Shown here piece after piece: positions 1 through 7,297 of a DNA stretch of 19,567 nt. Source of the stretch: Burkholderiaceae bacterium (lineage in GTDB: Bacteria > Pseudomonadota > Gammaproteobacteria > Burkholderiales > Burkholderiaceae_C); assembly GCA_023268425.1 (NCBI GenBank), contig JALRFN010000425.1, positions 1 through 19,567 on the forward strand, written 5' to 3'. The notes beneath the pieces were generated by a model. That model saw only the letters and a list, made by a program, of their open reading frames with translations, was not told the origin of the DNA and did not search any database. Numbering within the stretch: the stretch's first letter is position 1; the number at the start of each line of letters is the position of its first letter. The position numbers were made by a program, and so were the translations under genes.

Positions 1-300
1 GACCGCAACTGTCGCGTGCACGGGTGCAACTTGGCAAGCCCCTTGGGCCATGGCGCGCGCAACGGCCTCACTGACCGCACCGTGGTCGGCAAGAAGTGCG
101 CTCGGCACGCGCAGCAGTTCTTGTTTGGCGGCGTTGCTGTAGCTGACCACGCCGCGTTCAAACCAAGCCGATGAACCGCTCAAGTCGGTGCAGGCCGCAG
201 CGATCATGCCCCCAGTGCAGCTTTCGGCCGTGGCCATTTGCCAGCGCAGAGATTGCAAACGATTGGCCAGCTCGGCGACCAAAGACGCGGTGTGGTTCAT
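1..300 (-). CDS. pncC: CinA-family nicotinamide-nucleotide amidohydrolase (PncC type), 3' part missing
   Basis: This is the N-terminal 100 codons of a CinA C-terminal-domain protein; the rest lies beyond the left edge. Family members deamidate nicotinamide mononucleotide to nicotinate mononucleotide in the cytosol, recycling pyridine nucleotides. The translation begins MNHTASLVAELANRL and carries the family signature ATAESCTGGMIAAACTD at about residues 23–39, followed by the GVVSYSNAAKQELL segment; the SCTGG serine is the expected catalytic nucleophile. It starts directly at the single-domain form, without the N-terminal MoCF-like domain of full CinA. The ATG at 300 overlaps the TGA of pgpA as ATGA, so translational coupling to pgpA is likely. 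The frame is open to base 1. The family assignment is firm; the PncC reaction is inferred from the family. Confidence 0.88.
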   Translation of the reverse strand, partial: MNHTASLVAELANRLQSLRWQMATAESCTGGMIAAACTDLSGSSAWFERGVVSYSNAAKQELLRVPSALLADHGAVSEAVARAMAQGACQVAPVHATVAV

Positions 301-857
301 GTCCACAAGCGCTCCACGATCGCCAGTGTCAGCAAGGTCAACAAGGCGGCCACGAGGTCGTCCAGCATGACGCCCCAACCGCCCCGCCAGCCAAAGCCCT
401 TGAAGGCGCGATCGGCCCAGGCGGTGGGGCCAAACTTCACGGCATCAAAAAAGCGAAACACAGCAAAGGCCAACAGCTGTGAGGCAAAACTGCTGGGTTG
501 TATGACCCACAGAATCAACCAAAACGCGACGATTTCGTCGGCCACCATGTGGCTGGAATCGCTTTGCCCCATGTGCTGCGCCGTCACCGTGCAGGCCCAC
601 CAGCCGAGCAGCGTGCTGCCGATGATGATCAGTGCCCACTGCCAGTCGCTCATGCCCCAGCCCAGCAAAACAAAGCTCAGCCACGCCCACAATGTCCCCG
701 CAGTGCCAGGTGCAACCGGACTCAAGCCCGAACCAAAGCCCAGCGCGATCAGGTGTTCGGGGCGCGCCAACATGAAACGCAGGCTGGGGCGTGTGTTGGC
801 TCGCGATGTGGGGTCACCTTTGACGGCGACGTCGGTGAACTCAGGTGGGGCGCTCAT
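297..857 (-). CDS. pgpA: Phosphatidylglycerophosphatase A
   Basis: PgpA removes the phosphate from phosphatidylglycerophosphate to give phosphatidylglycerol in the inner membrane. Counting from the ATG at 857 (186 aa), the conserved block FGSGLSPVAPGTAGTLWAW is at residues 41–59, the acidic VADEIVAFW motif at about 105–113, and the family's second half FRFFDAVKFGP...GGWGVMLDDLVAALL at about 134–173. Hydrophobic stretches around 58–88, 109–136 and 165–183 fit membrane segments. An alternative TTG start at 887 would add ten residues and overlap the thiL stop as TTGA; neither start has a clear Shine–Dalgarno sequence, so the 5' end is uncertain. The stop overlaps the next gene's ATG. It sits between thiL and the amidohydrolase in one minus-strand operon. 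Confidence 0.92.
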   Translation of the reverse strand: MSAPPEFTDVAVKGDPTSRANTRPSLRFMLARPEHLIALGFGSGLSPVAPGTAGTLWAWLSFVLLGWGMSDWQWALIIIGSTLLGWWACTVTAQHMGQSDSSHMVADEIVAFWLILWVIQPSSFASQLLAFAVFRFFDAVKFGPTAWADRAFKGFGWRGGWGVMLDDLVAALLTLLTLAIVERLWT

Positions 858-883
858 GCGGCGATTGTCCGCGCAATTGCGGC

Positions 884-1840
884 TCAAGCGAAGTGGTCAA
901 AACCCTGCAACGGGCTGGTCGCTTGCAGACCACTGGCGCTTTGCCAGTGCAGCCCGGGCGTAGAGGTGATGTGGCCGATGCGAGTCAAGGGCACATCGAG
1001 CTGCCTCCCAAGCGCTGCGACCGCCGCGCGTTGGTGCGCGGGCGCGGTGAACAACAGCTCGTAGTCGTCGCCCCCAGAAGCCGCCAGTGTCCAGGCCTCT
1101 GGCGCCGGGAGTTGGCGCAGCACCGTCGATAAAGGCAATGCCTCCAAGTCCACTTGGGCACCACAAGCACTGGCCTTCAACAGGTGGGGCAGATCGCCCG
1201 CGAGCCCATCCGACAAATCCATGGCCGCGGTGGCAACGCCGCGCAAGGCCAGACCCAAGTCGACGCGCGGGCTGGGGCGCTCCAAGCGCTGCCGCAGGTA
1301 GGCCTGGTCGGCATCAGACCAAGGTGACAAGGGTGGTTGCAGCGCGTGTTGCAAAGCCAGTCGCGCATCACCGATGGAGCCGCTGACATAGATGTCGTCA
1401 CCGACTTGTGCGCCGTCGCGCCGCAGGGCTTGGCCCTGGGGCACGTGACCCAAGACCGTGATGCTGATGTTCAAGGGCCCTGCGGTGGTATCGCCGCCAA
1501 TCAAGGCGCAATGGTGTGCTTCGGCCAAGCGACGCATGCCGCGTGAGAAAGCCGCCAACCAGTCGGTGTTCAATTCTGGCAAGGCCAAGGCCAGCGTGAA
1601 CGCTTGTGGTCGCGCGCCCATGGCGGCCAAGTCGCTGAGGTTGACTGCCAGCGCCTTGTGGCCCAAGCCTTCTGGGTCGGTGTCAGCGAAGAAGTGTCGA
1701 CCACTGACCAGCATGTCACTGGAGATGGCCAGTTGTTGACCAGCGGGCACTTCCCACAAGGCACAGTCATCGCCCGGGCCCAAACTGGCCGTTGGGGTTG
1801 GCCAGCGAAAAAAGCGCTGTATGGCGTCAAACTCGGTCAT
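884..1840 (-). CDS. thiL: Thiamine-monophosphate kinase
   Basis: ThiL phosphorylates thiamine monophosphate with ATP to make thiamine diphosphate, the last step of cofactor synthesis. The 318-residue product has the PurM/ThiL-type fold motifs in order: GPGDDCALW at 21–29 (metal-binding aspartates), AISSDMLVSGRHF at 38–50, NLSDLAAMGA at 67–76, GGDTTAGP at 115–122, and SGGDDYELLF near residue 266. Length is normal for the family. I chose the ATG at 1840, which follows the antiporter's TGA by one base (TGA-C-ATG) and gives the usual MTEFDAIQRFF start; a TTG at 1858 would overlap the antiporter. The stop at 884–886 lies next to the possible TTG start of pgpA. Tight spacing indicates one transcript with antiporter, pgpA and pncC. 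Confidence 0.95.
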   Translation of the reverse strand: MTEFDAIQRFFRWPTPTASLGPGDDCALWEVPAGQQLAISSDMLVSGRHFFADTDPEGLGHKALAVNLSDLAAMGARPQAFTLALALPELNTDWLAAFSRGMRRLAEAHHCALIGGDTTAGPLNISITVLGHVPQGQALRRDGAQVGDDIYVSGSIGDARLALQHALQPPLSPWSDADQAYLRQRLERPSPRVDLGLALRGVATAAMDLSDGLAGDLPHLLKASACGAQVDLEALPLSTVLRQLPAPEAWTLAASGGDDYELLFTAPAHQRAAVAALGRQLDVPLTRIGHITSTPGLHWQSASGLQATSPLQGFDHFA

Positions 1841-1841
1841 G

Positions 1842-3233
1842 TCAGGGCCGCTTGTCAAAAGGTGCGGGGCTCACTTCATCGGGCCATTCGCGGTGTTGTG
1901 ATTCAGGGGCGTCCACTTCTGGGGTGGCCCTCGATGGCTCGGCGTCGTCGTGTTCTTCGTCGTCAAGTGCGCCAGGAATGGGCTCAAGGTGCATCGCCTC
2001 GTGCTGGGCGTCGGCGACGGTCCAGCCGACCTCGTCACGATCGTGGTGCACCTCTTGCGCCCAAAACAGACCGCGCGCCACGACGGGTGGCCCCAAGGCC
2101 TCAAACACCGCCACCGCGGCAAACACGATCGACGCAATCACCGCGCCATTGACAGGAAAGTCCAAGGCTGCGGAGTTGGCCAAGCCAATGGCCATGCCTG
2201 CCATGGGCAGCAGCATCAGGCCTGTGGTGCCGCTGGCTCGCCATGTCCAGCCCAAGCGCCAGCCACTCAGCGCAATCGCGCCCCATTTGGCCAATGAGCG
2301 CGTCAGCACAAAGACCAGTGCGGCCGGGGCGTAGGTGATCATTTCGTGGATGTGCAGGTTAGCGCCCGCGTAAACGAACAAAGCCACAAAAAACAACTCA
2401 AACGATGGACCAAAGGCCATGTTGGCGATCAAATCTCGCCGCTCCACACTGCGCACCACGACCCCCAAAACCAATGGCGCAAACAGCCCAGACAGCTTCA
2501 AGGTGACCGCCAGCCCCAAGGTCATGGTGACTGCGCCCACGATCAGCGCCAGCCGGTACTGGGGGGCTGGGCGCGTCCATCTTGCGACGCCGTGTAGCGC
2601 CAAGCCCATGACCCCCCCCAGCGCGCCGGAGCCCAAGAGTTGGTACAAAGGGCTGCCCAAGGTGGTGCTCAAGGGGGCGGCGTGCTCGCGGTACAGACCG
2701 GGCAGCAAGGCGACAAAGATCAAAAAGGCCAGCACGTTGTTCAAAGCGACCAGGCTTTGAGCGCGTTGCGAGGTTTCACCGTGCGCGCCCAACTCGTGAG
2801 ACACGTGAATCAGCACGGCGGGTGAGGAGGAAATCGCGATGGCCGCGACAATGCCTGCGGTGATGGCGCTCAAGCCCATCCACCAGTGCAGACCAGCGAA
2901 CACCAATGCCAATGTCGCCAATGCCTCGATCAAAGACACCATCAGCAAACTGCGCTCACGCAAGAGGTCGCGCAAATCCAGCGTGAGGCCCAGCCGATAC
3001 AAAATCAAGGCCAAGGCCACGTCCACGACGATGCGGGTGCGTTCGAGCGCCTGTGGCGAGATCAGGTTGAACACTTGGGGGCCAGCCAACAGACCCACCA
3101 ACATGAAACCCGTGATCGACGGGATCCACTTCACGCGGTGTGCCAAATAGCCGCCCAGGGCGCCGCAAAAGAGCAGAAACCCGAAAAAAAACATGCTGTT
3201 GGCCTCTAGCGGCCACGGGGGTAGGAAATTCAT
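1842..3233 (-). CDS. Cation:proton antiporter, CPA2/KefB-like membrane domain
   Basis: The product of about 463 residues is an inner-membrane monovalent cation/proton antiporter domain (Na_H_Exchanger type). About eleven to twelve hydrophobic segments run from residue 15 to about 400, with family-like pieces IPSITGFMLVGLLAGP, RLGLTLDLRDLLRERSLL and KLSGLFAPLVLGVVVRS. There is no C-terminal KTN/RCK nucleotide-binding domain such as KefC has; instead a hydrophilic tail of about 65 residues rich in Asp, Glu and His follows (HHDRDEVGW, DDEEHDDAEP). Start choice is uncertain: ATG 3233 gives MNFLPPWPLEANSMFFFGF, while the internal ATG at 3194 has a better Shine–Dalgarno (AGAGG, eight bases upstream). 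A TTG further up at 3329 is unlikely because it overlaps the divergent rpe promoter. It is the first gene of the minus-strand operon. The transported ion cannot be told from sequence. Confidence 0.85.
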   Translation of the reverse strand: MNFLPPWPLEANSMFFFGFLLFCGALGGYLAHRVKWIPSITGFMLVGLLAGPQVFNLISPQALERTRIVVDVALALILYRLGLTLDLRDLLRERSLLMVSLIEALATLALVFAGLHWWMGLSAITAGIVAAIAISSSPAVLIHVSHELGAHGETSQRAQSLVALNNVLAFLIFVALLPGLYREHAAPLSTTLGSPLYQLLGSGALGGVMGLALHGVARWTRPAPQYRLALIVGAVTMTLGLAVTLKLSGLFAPLVLGVVVRSVERRDLIANMAFGPSFELFFVALFVYAGANLHIHEMITYAPAALVFVLTRSLAKWGAIALSGWRLGWTWRASGTTGLMLLPMAGMAIGLANSAALDFPVNGAVIASIVFAAVAVFEALGPPVVARGLFWAQEVHHDRDEVGWTVADAQHEAMHLEPIPGALDDEEHDDAEPSRATPEVDAPESQHREWPDEVSPAPFDKRP

Positions 3234-3307
3234 GCGATTGGGGCCGACAGGGTCGGTGTCTGGCAGCAGAAACGCCGCCGTTGGTTCACCACAAGGCGCC
3301 TGCGCAC

Positions 3308-3336
3308 TTGGCGCAAGCAACAGCTTCAAGCATAAT
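3308..3336 (+). promoter_or_regulatory. Candidate sigma-70 promoter for rpe
   Basis: A -35 box TTGGCG at 3308–3313 is followed after exactly 17 bases by the -10 box CATAAT at 3331–3336, a five-of-six match. Transcription would begin near 3343, leaving a leader of about 70 bases before the rpe ATG. The leader holds a small hairpin, CGCCC-AAGT-GGGCG at 3355–3368. The promoter lies in the divergent gap between rpe and the antiporter. This is a pattern match only. Confidence 0.5.
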
Positions 3337-3412
3337 CATTCGCTTATATGCGTGCGCCCAAGTGGGCGAAATCACGCGATCAATTCAACCATTTTCAACA
3401 GTTGACGTGCTC

Positions 3413-4102
3413 ATGAGCAACACCACCTATCGCATCGCCCCCTCCATTTTGTCAGCAGATTTCGCCCGATTGGGCGAGGAGGTGCGACAGGTCATCGCTG
3501 ACGGCGCGGATTGGATTCACTTTGACGTCATGGACAACCACTATGTGCCCAACCTGACCTTTGGGCCCATGGTCTGCCAAGCCTTGAAGCCGCATGCGGT
3601 CACGCCCAGCGGCCAAGCGGTGCCCATTGATGTGCACCTGATGGTGCAGCCGGTGGATGCGCTGGCCGAATTGTTTGCGCAAGCAGGCGCTGACTTGATC
3701 AGCTTTCACCCCGACGCCAGCACCCATGTGCACCGCAGCGTGCAGGCCATCAAAGCGGCGGGTTGCCAAGTGGGGGTGACCTTCAATCCGGCAGAGCCTT
3801 TGGATGTCTTGGATTGGGTGATTGACGACATCGACCTGATTTTGATAATGAGCGTCAACCCGGGCTTTGGTGGTCAAAGCTTCATCGACTCGGCCTTGCG
3901 CAAGATCGAGCAAGCGCGCAAACGCATCGAGGCCAGCGGCAAAGACATCCGTCTGGAAGTGGATGGCGGCGTCAAGGTCGACAACATCGCCCGCGTTGCG
4001 GCCGCCGGGGCCGACACCTTTGTCGCCGGCAGCGCCATTTTCGGCAAGCCCGACTACAAGGCGGTCATCGGCGCCATGCGCGCCGAGTTGGCCAAGGTTT
4101 GA
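3413..4102 (+). CDS. rpe: Ribulose-phosphate 3-epimerase
   Basis: Rpe interconverts ribulose 5-phosphate and xylulose 5-phosphate in the pentose phosphate pathway (and the Calvin cycle where present). The 229-residue protein is a TIM barrel with every family landmark: SILSADFARLGEEV at 11–24, HFDVMDNHYVPNLTFGP from 36 (His36 and Asp38 as metal ligands), DVHLMV at 73–78 (His75), MSVNPGFGGQSF near 145, and EVDGGV near 180 (second catalytic Asp). The frame is open upstream to 3140, but homology begins at the ATG at 3413, giving MSNTTYRIAPS. No strong Shine–Dalgarno precedes it. The stop is 121 bases before the HAD gene, so cotranscription with it is possible but not assured. Confidence 0.97.
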   Translation: MSNTTYRIAPSILSADFARLGEEVRQVIADGADWIHFDVMDNHYVPNLTFGPMVCQALKPHAVTPSGQAVPIDVHLMVQPVDALAELFAQAGADLISFHPDASTHVHRSVQAIKAAGCQVGVTFNPAEPLDVLDWVIDDIDLILIMSVNPGFGGQSFIDSALRKIEQARKRIEASGKDIRLEVDGGVKVDNIARVAAAGADTFVAGSAIFGKPDYKAVIGAMRAELAKV

Positions 4103-4223
4103 GCACCTGCGCTTCACCCGACCACAGCGTCACCTTAGACGCGCGCGGGTGATGGTGCTTGCGCCACAATGCTGACCCATGTGTTCAGATCGCCGCTGGC
4201 ATGCGGCGCTTAAGGAAATTGGC

Positions 4224-4880
4224 ATGGCGCGGCGTTTTGATTTGATAGCCTTTGATTGGGATGGCACCCTGTGGGATTCAACCGCGGCGATCACCCGCGC
4301 CTTGCAAGGCGCGGTCGAAGACGTCACGGGTGAGCGCCCTTCGGCCGAGCGCGCAGCCTATGTGATCGGCTTGGGCTTGCGCCACGCCTTGGAGCACGTC
4401 GCGCCGAACGTGAAGCCAGAGCAATATCCGGCCTTAGGTGAGCGCTATCGCCACCACTTCGCACAAGAGATGGATGCGCTGCAGCTGTTTGACGGTGTGT
4501 TGGAGATGTTGGACGAACTGCAAGCCCGCGGCCATTGGGTCACTGTGGCCACGGGCAAGTCTCGCAGTGGTTTGAACGACGCCCTTAGCCGCCACGAACT
4601 CAAAGGACGCTTCCACGGCTCACGCACAGCAGACGAAACACGCGGCAAACCCGACCCGACCATGCTGCAGGAACTGATGCTGGAGTTTGATACCCCACCC
4701 GAGCGCACCTTGATGATTGGCGACACCAGCCACGATCTGGGGATGGCCGCTAACGCGGGTTGTGCGGGCTTGGGGGTGAGCTATGGCGCACACGCGGTGG
4801 ACCTGCTGGATGCACATGCCCCTTTGGCCGTGGTGCATTCGGTGCGCGAGTTGCGTGATTGGTTGGCCCAAAACGCTTGA
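4224..4880 (+). CDS. HAD-IA family phosphatase (phosphoglycolate phosphatase-like)
   Basis: This 218-residue cytosolic HAD-IA hydrolase shows motif I FDWDGTLWDS at 10–19 (Asp11 nucleophile, Asp13 acid/base), motif II VTVATGKSRSG, motif III lysine in GKPDPTM, and motif IV MIGDTSHDLGMAANAG. The start at 4224 follows a good Shine–Dalgarno (AAGGAA, about seven bases upstream); the frame is open upstream to 4179. A 6-bp hairpin (CGCCGC/GCGGCG, 4191–4208) lies just before the ribosome site. The protein sits beside rpe, where gph is common, but its sequence (FDWDGTLWDS, ATGKSRSGLN) resembles, from memory, the HAD hydrolase usually found before Rieske–SppA genes in Burkholderiales rather than classical Gph. 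Substrate unknown; phosphoglycolate is only one possibility. Confidence 0.9.
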   Translation: MARRFDLIAFDWDGTLWDSTAAITRALQGAVEDVTGERPSAERAAYVIGLGLRHALEHVAPNVKPEQYPALGERYRHHFAQEMDALQLFDGVLEMLDELQARGHWVTVATGKSRSGLNDALSRHELKGRFHGSRTADETRGKPDPTMLQELMLEFDTPPERTLMIGDTSHDLGMAANAGCAGLGVSYGAHAVDLLDAHAPLAVVHSVRELRDWLAQNA

Positions 4881-4886
4881 ATCACC

Positions 4887-5267
4887 ATGAGCGCCGACGT
4901 TTGGCCAGTGCACGCCTTGTGCAACAGTGCGGACCTCATTGACGGAGGTGAAGCGGTGTTGTTTGATGTGCAATACGGCGGTCAAACCTGCTTGGGTTTT
5001 GCCGTGCGCTTTCAAGGGCAGGTGGTGGCGTACGTGAACCGCTGCGCGCATGTGGCCATGGAAATGGACTGGCGGCCGGGACAATTTTTCGACGAAACGC
5101 GGCAATGGCTGATGTGTGCCACCCATGGTGCGCTGTACCAGCCGCTGGATGGCCTTTGCGTGGCGGGGCCATGCAGAGGCAAGCGCTTGCTGGGCATCGA
5201 AGCCTTTGAGCGCGATGGTGTGGTGATGTGGCGCGAAGCGCACAATTTGAAAGCAGTGGTGTTTTGA
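4887..5267 (+). CDS. Rieske [2Fe-2S] domain protein
   Basis: A 126-residue single-domain Rieske protein. The cluster ligands are visible as Cys53-x-His55 (NRCAHVAMEMDW) and Cys77-x2-His80 (MCATHGALYQP). The spacing of 21 residues between His55 and Cys77 is at the long side for the fold. There is no signal peptide, membrane segment or oxygenase domain, so it is probably a soluble electron carrier or redox-sensing protein. It starts six bases after the HAD stop, and its TGA overlaps the sppA ATG as TGATG, so it belongs to an operon with both. The partner protein and the role are unknown; conservation of this gene trio in Burkholderiales is from memory. Confidence 0.9.
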   Translation: MSADVWPVHALCNSADLIDGGEAVLFDVQYGGQTCLGFAVRFQGQVVAYVNRCAHVAMEMDWRPGQFFDETRQWLMCATHGALYQPLDGLCVAGPCRGKRLLGIEAFERDGVVMWREAHNLKAVVF

Positions 5268-6232
5268 TGGAACAGGTCAACGCCGATGGCGTGAGTGCGG
5301 CCAACCAGGGGTCAGCTTGGGAGCGCGACGCGTTGCGCGCGTTGTTGCAAGATCACTTGCAGGCCCGCCGTTCACAGCGGCGCTGGCGTTGGCTCAAAGT
5401 CATGTTTTGGTTGGCTTTGGCGCTGGCTGTGGCCTATGGCGCGTGGCGCAGTTTCACCCACGCCGCGCCCGTCATGGGGCCGCACACGGCGGTGGTGGTG
5501 ATCGATGGCGCGATCGAGTCAGGAGGCACAGCCTCGGCAGACACCATCTTGCAAGCGCTGGCGGACGCGTTTGATGCGTCGGAAGCGCGCGGCGTGGTCT
5601 TGCTGATCAACAGCCCTGGGGGCAGCCCTGTGCAGGCGGGCATCATCAACGATGAAATCTGGCGCCTCAAGACCTTGAGCAAAAAGCCTGTGGTGGCCGT
5701 CATCGAAGACATGGGCACTTCTGCGGCGTATTACATCGCGGCCGCCGCCGACAGCATTTATGTCGACAAAGCCAGCATCGTGGGCAGCATTGGCGTGCTG
5801 ATGGACGGTTTTGGTTTCACCGAGCTGATGGGCAAACTCGGTGTCGAGCGCCGCTTGTTGACTGCTGGCAGCAACAAGGGCTTTTTGGATCCGTTCAGCC
5901 CACAAAGCCGCGAACAACAAGCCCATGCACAACAAATGCTGGCCGAAATCCATGAGCAATTCATCGCCACCGTGCGCAAAGGCCGGGGCGAGCGTTTGCA
6001 CGAAACCGCGGATATCTTCAGTGGTTTGTTTTGGACTGGTGCCCGTGCGGTCGACTTGGGCTTGGCCGATGGCTTGGGCTCCTTGGACAGCGTGGCGCGG
6101 GAGGTGATCCAAGCCGAAGATGTCGTGGACTACACCGTGCGTGAAGACCTGCCTGAGCGCTTGGTGCGCCAACTGGGCGCCAGCGCTGGTGCTGCGGTGA
6201 CGCGTGCGTTCAGCGCCTGGTCGCTGCGTTAA
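5267..6232 (+). CDS. sppA: Signal peptide peptidase SppA-type serine protease (S49 family)
   Basis: A membrane-anchored S49 peptidase of 321 residues that should digest leftover signal peptides or other membrane peptides on the periplasmic side. A basic cytoplasmic stretch (QARRSQRRWRW) is followed by one membrane segment at about 44–61. The protease domain has LLINSPGGSP at 112–121, the nucleophile Ser152 in DMGTSAAYYIAAAAD, the GSIGV segment, and the general-base Lys204 in GSNKGFLDP. It is the short form with one S49 domain, unlike the 67-kDa E. coli enzyme. The ATG at 5267 overlaps the Rieske stop by one base, which argues against the earlier in-frame start at 5228. Its end faces rpoH convergently. 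Confidence 0.93.
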   Translation: MEQVNADGVSAANQGSAWERDALRALLQDHLQARRSQRRWRWLKVMFWLALALAVAYGAWRSFTHAAPVMGPHTAVVVIDGAIESGGTASADTILQALADAFDASEARGVVLLINSPGGSPVQAGIINDEIWRLKTLSKKPVVAVIEDMGTSAAYYIAAAADSIYVDKASIVGSIGVLMDGFGFTELMGKLGVERRLLTAGSNKGFLDPFSPQSREQQAHAQQMLAEIHEQFIATVRKGRGERLHETADIFSGLFWTGARAVDLGLADGLGSLDSVAREVIQAEDVVDYTVREDLPERLVRQLGASAGAAVTRAFSAWSLR

Positions 6233-6242
6233 TCGCGCAACA

Positions 6243-6277
6243 CAAAAGAAAAAGCCGACGGCAAGACACCGTCGGCT
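6243..6277 (-). terminator. Rho-independent terminator of rpoH
   Basis: A perfect 9-bp stem AGCCGACGG/CCGTCGGCT at 6253–6277 with a 7-base loop. Read on the minus strand, it is followed at once by TTTTTCTTTT, so it terminates rpoH transcription about 50 bases past the stop. On the plus strand it lacks a T-tract after the stem. Confidence 0.88.
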
Positions 6278-6289
6278 GTCGGCGACAGT

Positions 6290-6312
6290 GCGCCCCTCAT
6301 GGACAGGGGCGC
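6290..6312. other. Second strong hairpin between sppA and rpoH
   Basis: A perfect 8-bp inverted repeat GCGCCCCT/AGGGGCGC with a 7-base loop, only 12 bases from the rpoH terminator stem. It has no T-tract on either side. It could slow plus-strand transcripts coming from sppA or protect the 3' end of either mRNA. Confidence 0.6.
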
Positions 6313-6324
6313 CCGTCCCAGTGG

Positions 6325-7266
6325 TCAAGCCATCTCTGCGCTCAAGGCTTTGCGCATTTTCTTCATGGCGGCGGCCTCGATTTGACGGATGCGCTCGGCG
6401 CTGACGCCATACTCAGCCGCCAGCTCGTGCAAGGTCATGCCACCACTGCCGTCGTCGTTGACGTTGAGCCAGCGTTCGGTGACGATGCGCTGGGCGCGTT
6501 CATCAAGCTGCGCCAAGGCATGGCGCACCCCCTCATGGGCGAGGTATTCGCGCTGCGCCGACTCAATCATGGCCGTGGGTTCGTGGCTTGCGTCAGTCAG
6601 GTAGGCGATGGGGCCGAATGCATCATCTTCGCCATCGGCAGGGCTGGGGTCGAGCATGACGTCGCCGCCCATCAGGCGCGTTTCCATTTCGCGCACTTCC
6701 TCGGCCTTGACGTTTAGCGCGGCCGCGACTTCATCCACTTCTTGCGCGTTCAGGGTGTCGCGCGCAGCTTCGTCGTGCGACCCTGCTTCCGATTGGAAGC
6801 CTTGCTTGAGCGAGCGCAAGTTGAAAAACAGCTTGCGTTGGGCCTTGGTCGTGGCGACCTTGACCATGCGCCAGTTTTTCAAAATGTATTCGTGGATCTC
6901 GGCTTTGATCCAATGCAAGGCGTAGCTGACCAGACGCACACCTTGCTCAGGGTCGAAGCGGCGCACCGCCTTCATCAAGCCCACGTTGCCTTCTTGAATC
7001 AAATCGCCGTGCGGCAGTCCGTAGCCCAAGTACTGGCGCGAGACCGAGACCACCAAGCGCAGGTGCGACATGACCAGCTTGCGAGCGGCCTCCAAGTCGT
7101 CATGGTCGCGCAGGCGCCGAGCGAAGTCTTGTTCCTCTTCTGCACTCAACATGGGCATGCGTTGCACCGCAGAAATGTAGGCGTCCAAATTCCCCAAGGG
7201 CGGCATCACACCCCACGCGCGCGCGGTGCTGAGCTGGCCAGTCGGCAAAGTTGTCAATGCATTCAT
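6325..7266 (-). CDS. rpoH: RNA polymerase heat-shock sigma factor RpoH (sigma-32)
   Basis: The 313-residue sigma factor directs RNA polymerase to heat-shock promoters. Region 2 is clear (LVMSHLRLVVSVSRQYLGYG at 64–83, then DLIQEGNVGLMKAVRRFDPE and the SYALHWIKAEIHEYILKNW melting/-10 region). The RpoH box QRKLFFNLRSLK is at about 143–154 and separates RpoH from other group 3 sigmas. Region 4.2 is the helix-turn-helix at the end (LHELAAEYGVSAERIRQIEAAAM). The ATG at 7266 follows GGAG seven bases upstream; an in-frame start at 7317 would fall inside the CIRCE element and is rejected. A perfect CIRCE operator lies 34 bases upstream, implying repression by HrcA. The gene is monocistronic, with its own terminator. 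Confidence 0.96.
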   Translation of the reverse strand: MNALTTLPTGQLSTARAWGVMPPLGNLDAYISAVQRMPMLSAEEEQDFARRLRDHDDLEAARKLVMSHLRLVVSVSRQYLGYGLPHGDLIQEGNVGLMKAVRRFDPEQGVRLVSYALHWIKAEIHEYILKNWRMVKVATTKAQRKLFFNLRSLKQGFQSEAGSHDEAARDTLNAQEVDEVAAALNVKAEEVREMETRLMGGDVMLDPSPADGEDDAFGPIAYLTDASHEPTAMIESAQREYLAHEGVRHALAQLDERAQRIVTERWLNVNDDGSGGMTLHELAAEYGVSAERIRQIEAAAMKKMRKALSAEMA

Positions 7267-7297
7267 GTCTGTTCTCCGGATGTGAGCAGATGCTTTG

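Noticed and set aside
3140..3412. 91-residue N-terminal extension of rpe
   Set aside because: The extension would run through the divergent promoter region and is not conserved in Rpe, whose homology starts at the ATG at 3413.
4191..4208. Hairpin before the HAD gene as a riboswitch or terminator
   Set aside because: It is a single 6-bp stem without a T-run or the conserved pieces of any riboswitch I know; chance is a sufficient explanation in GC-rich DNA.
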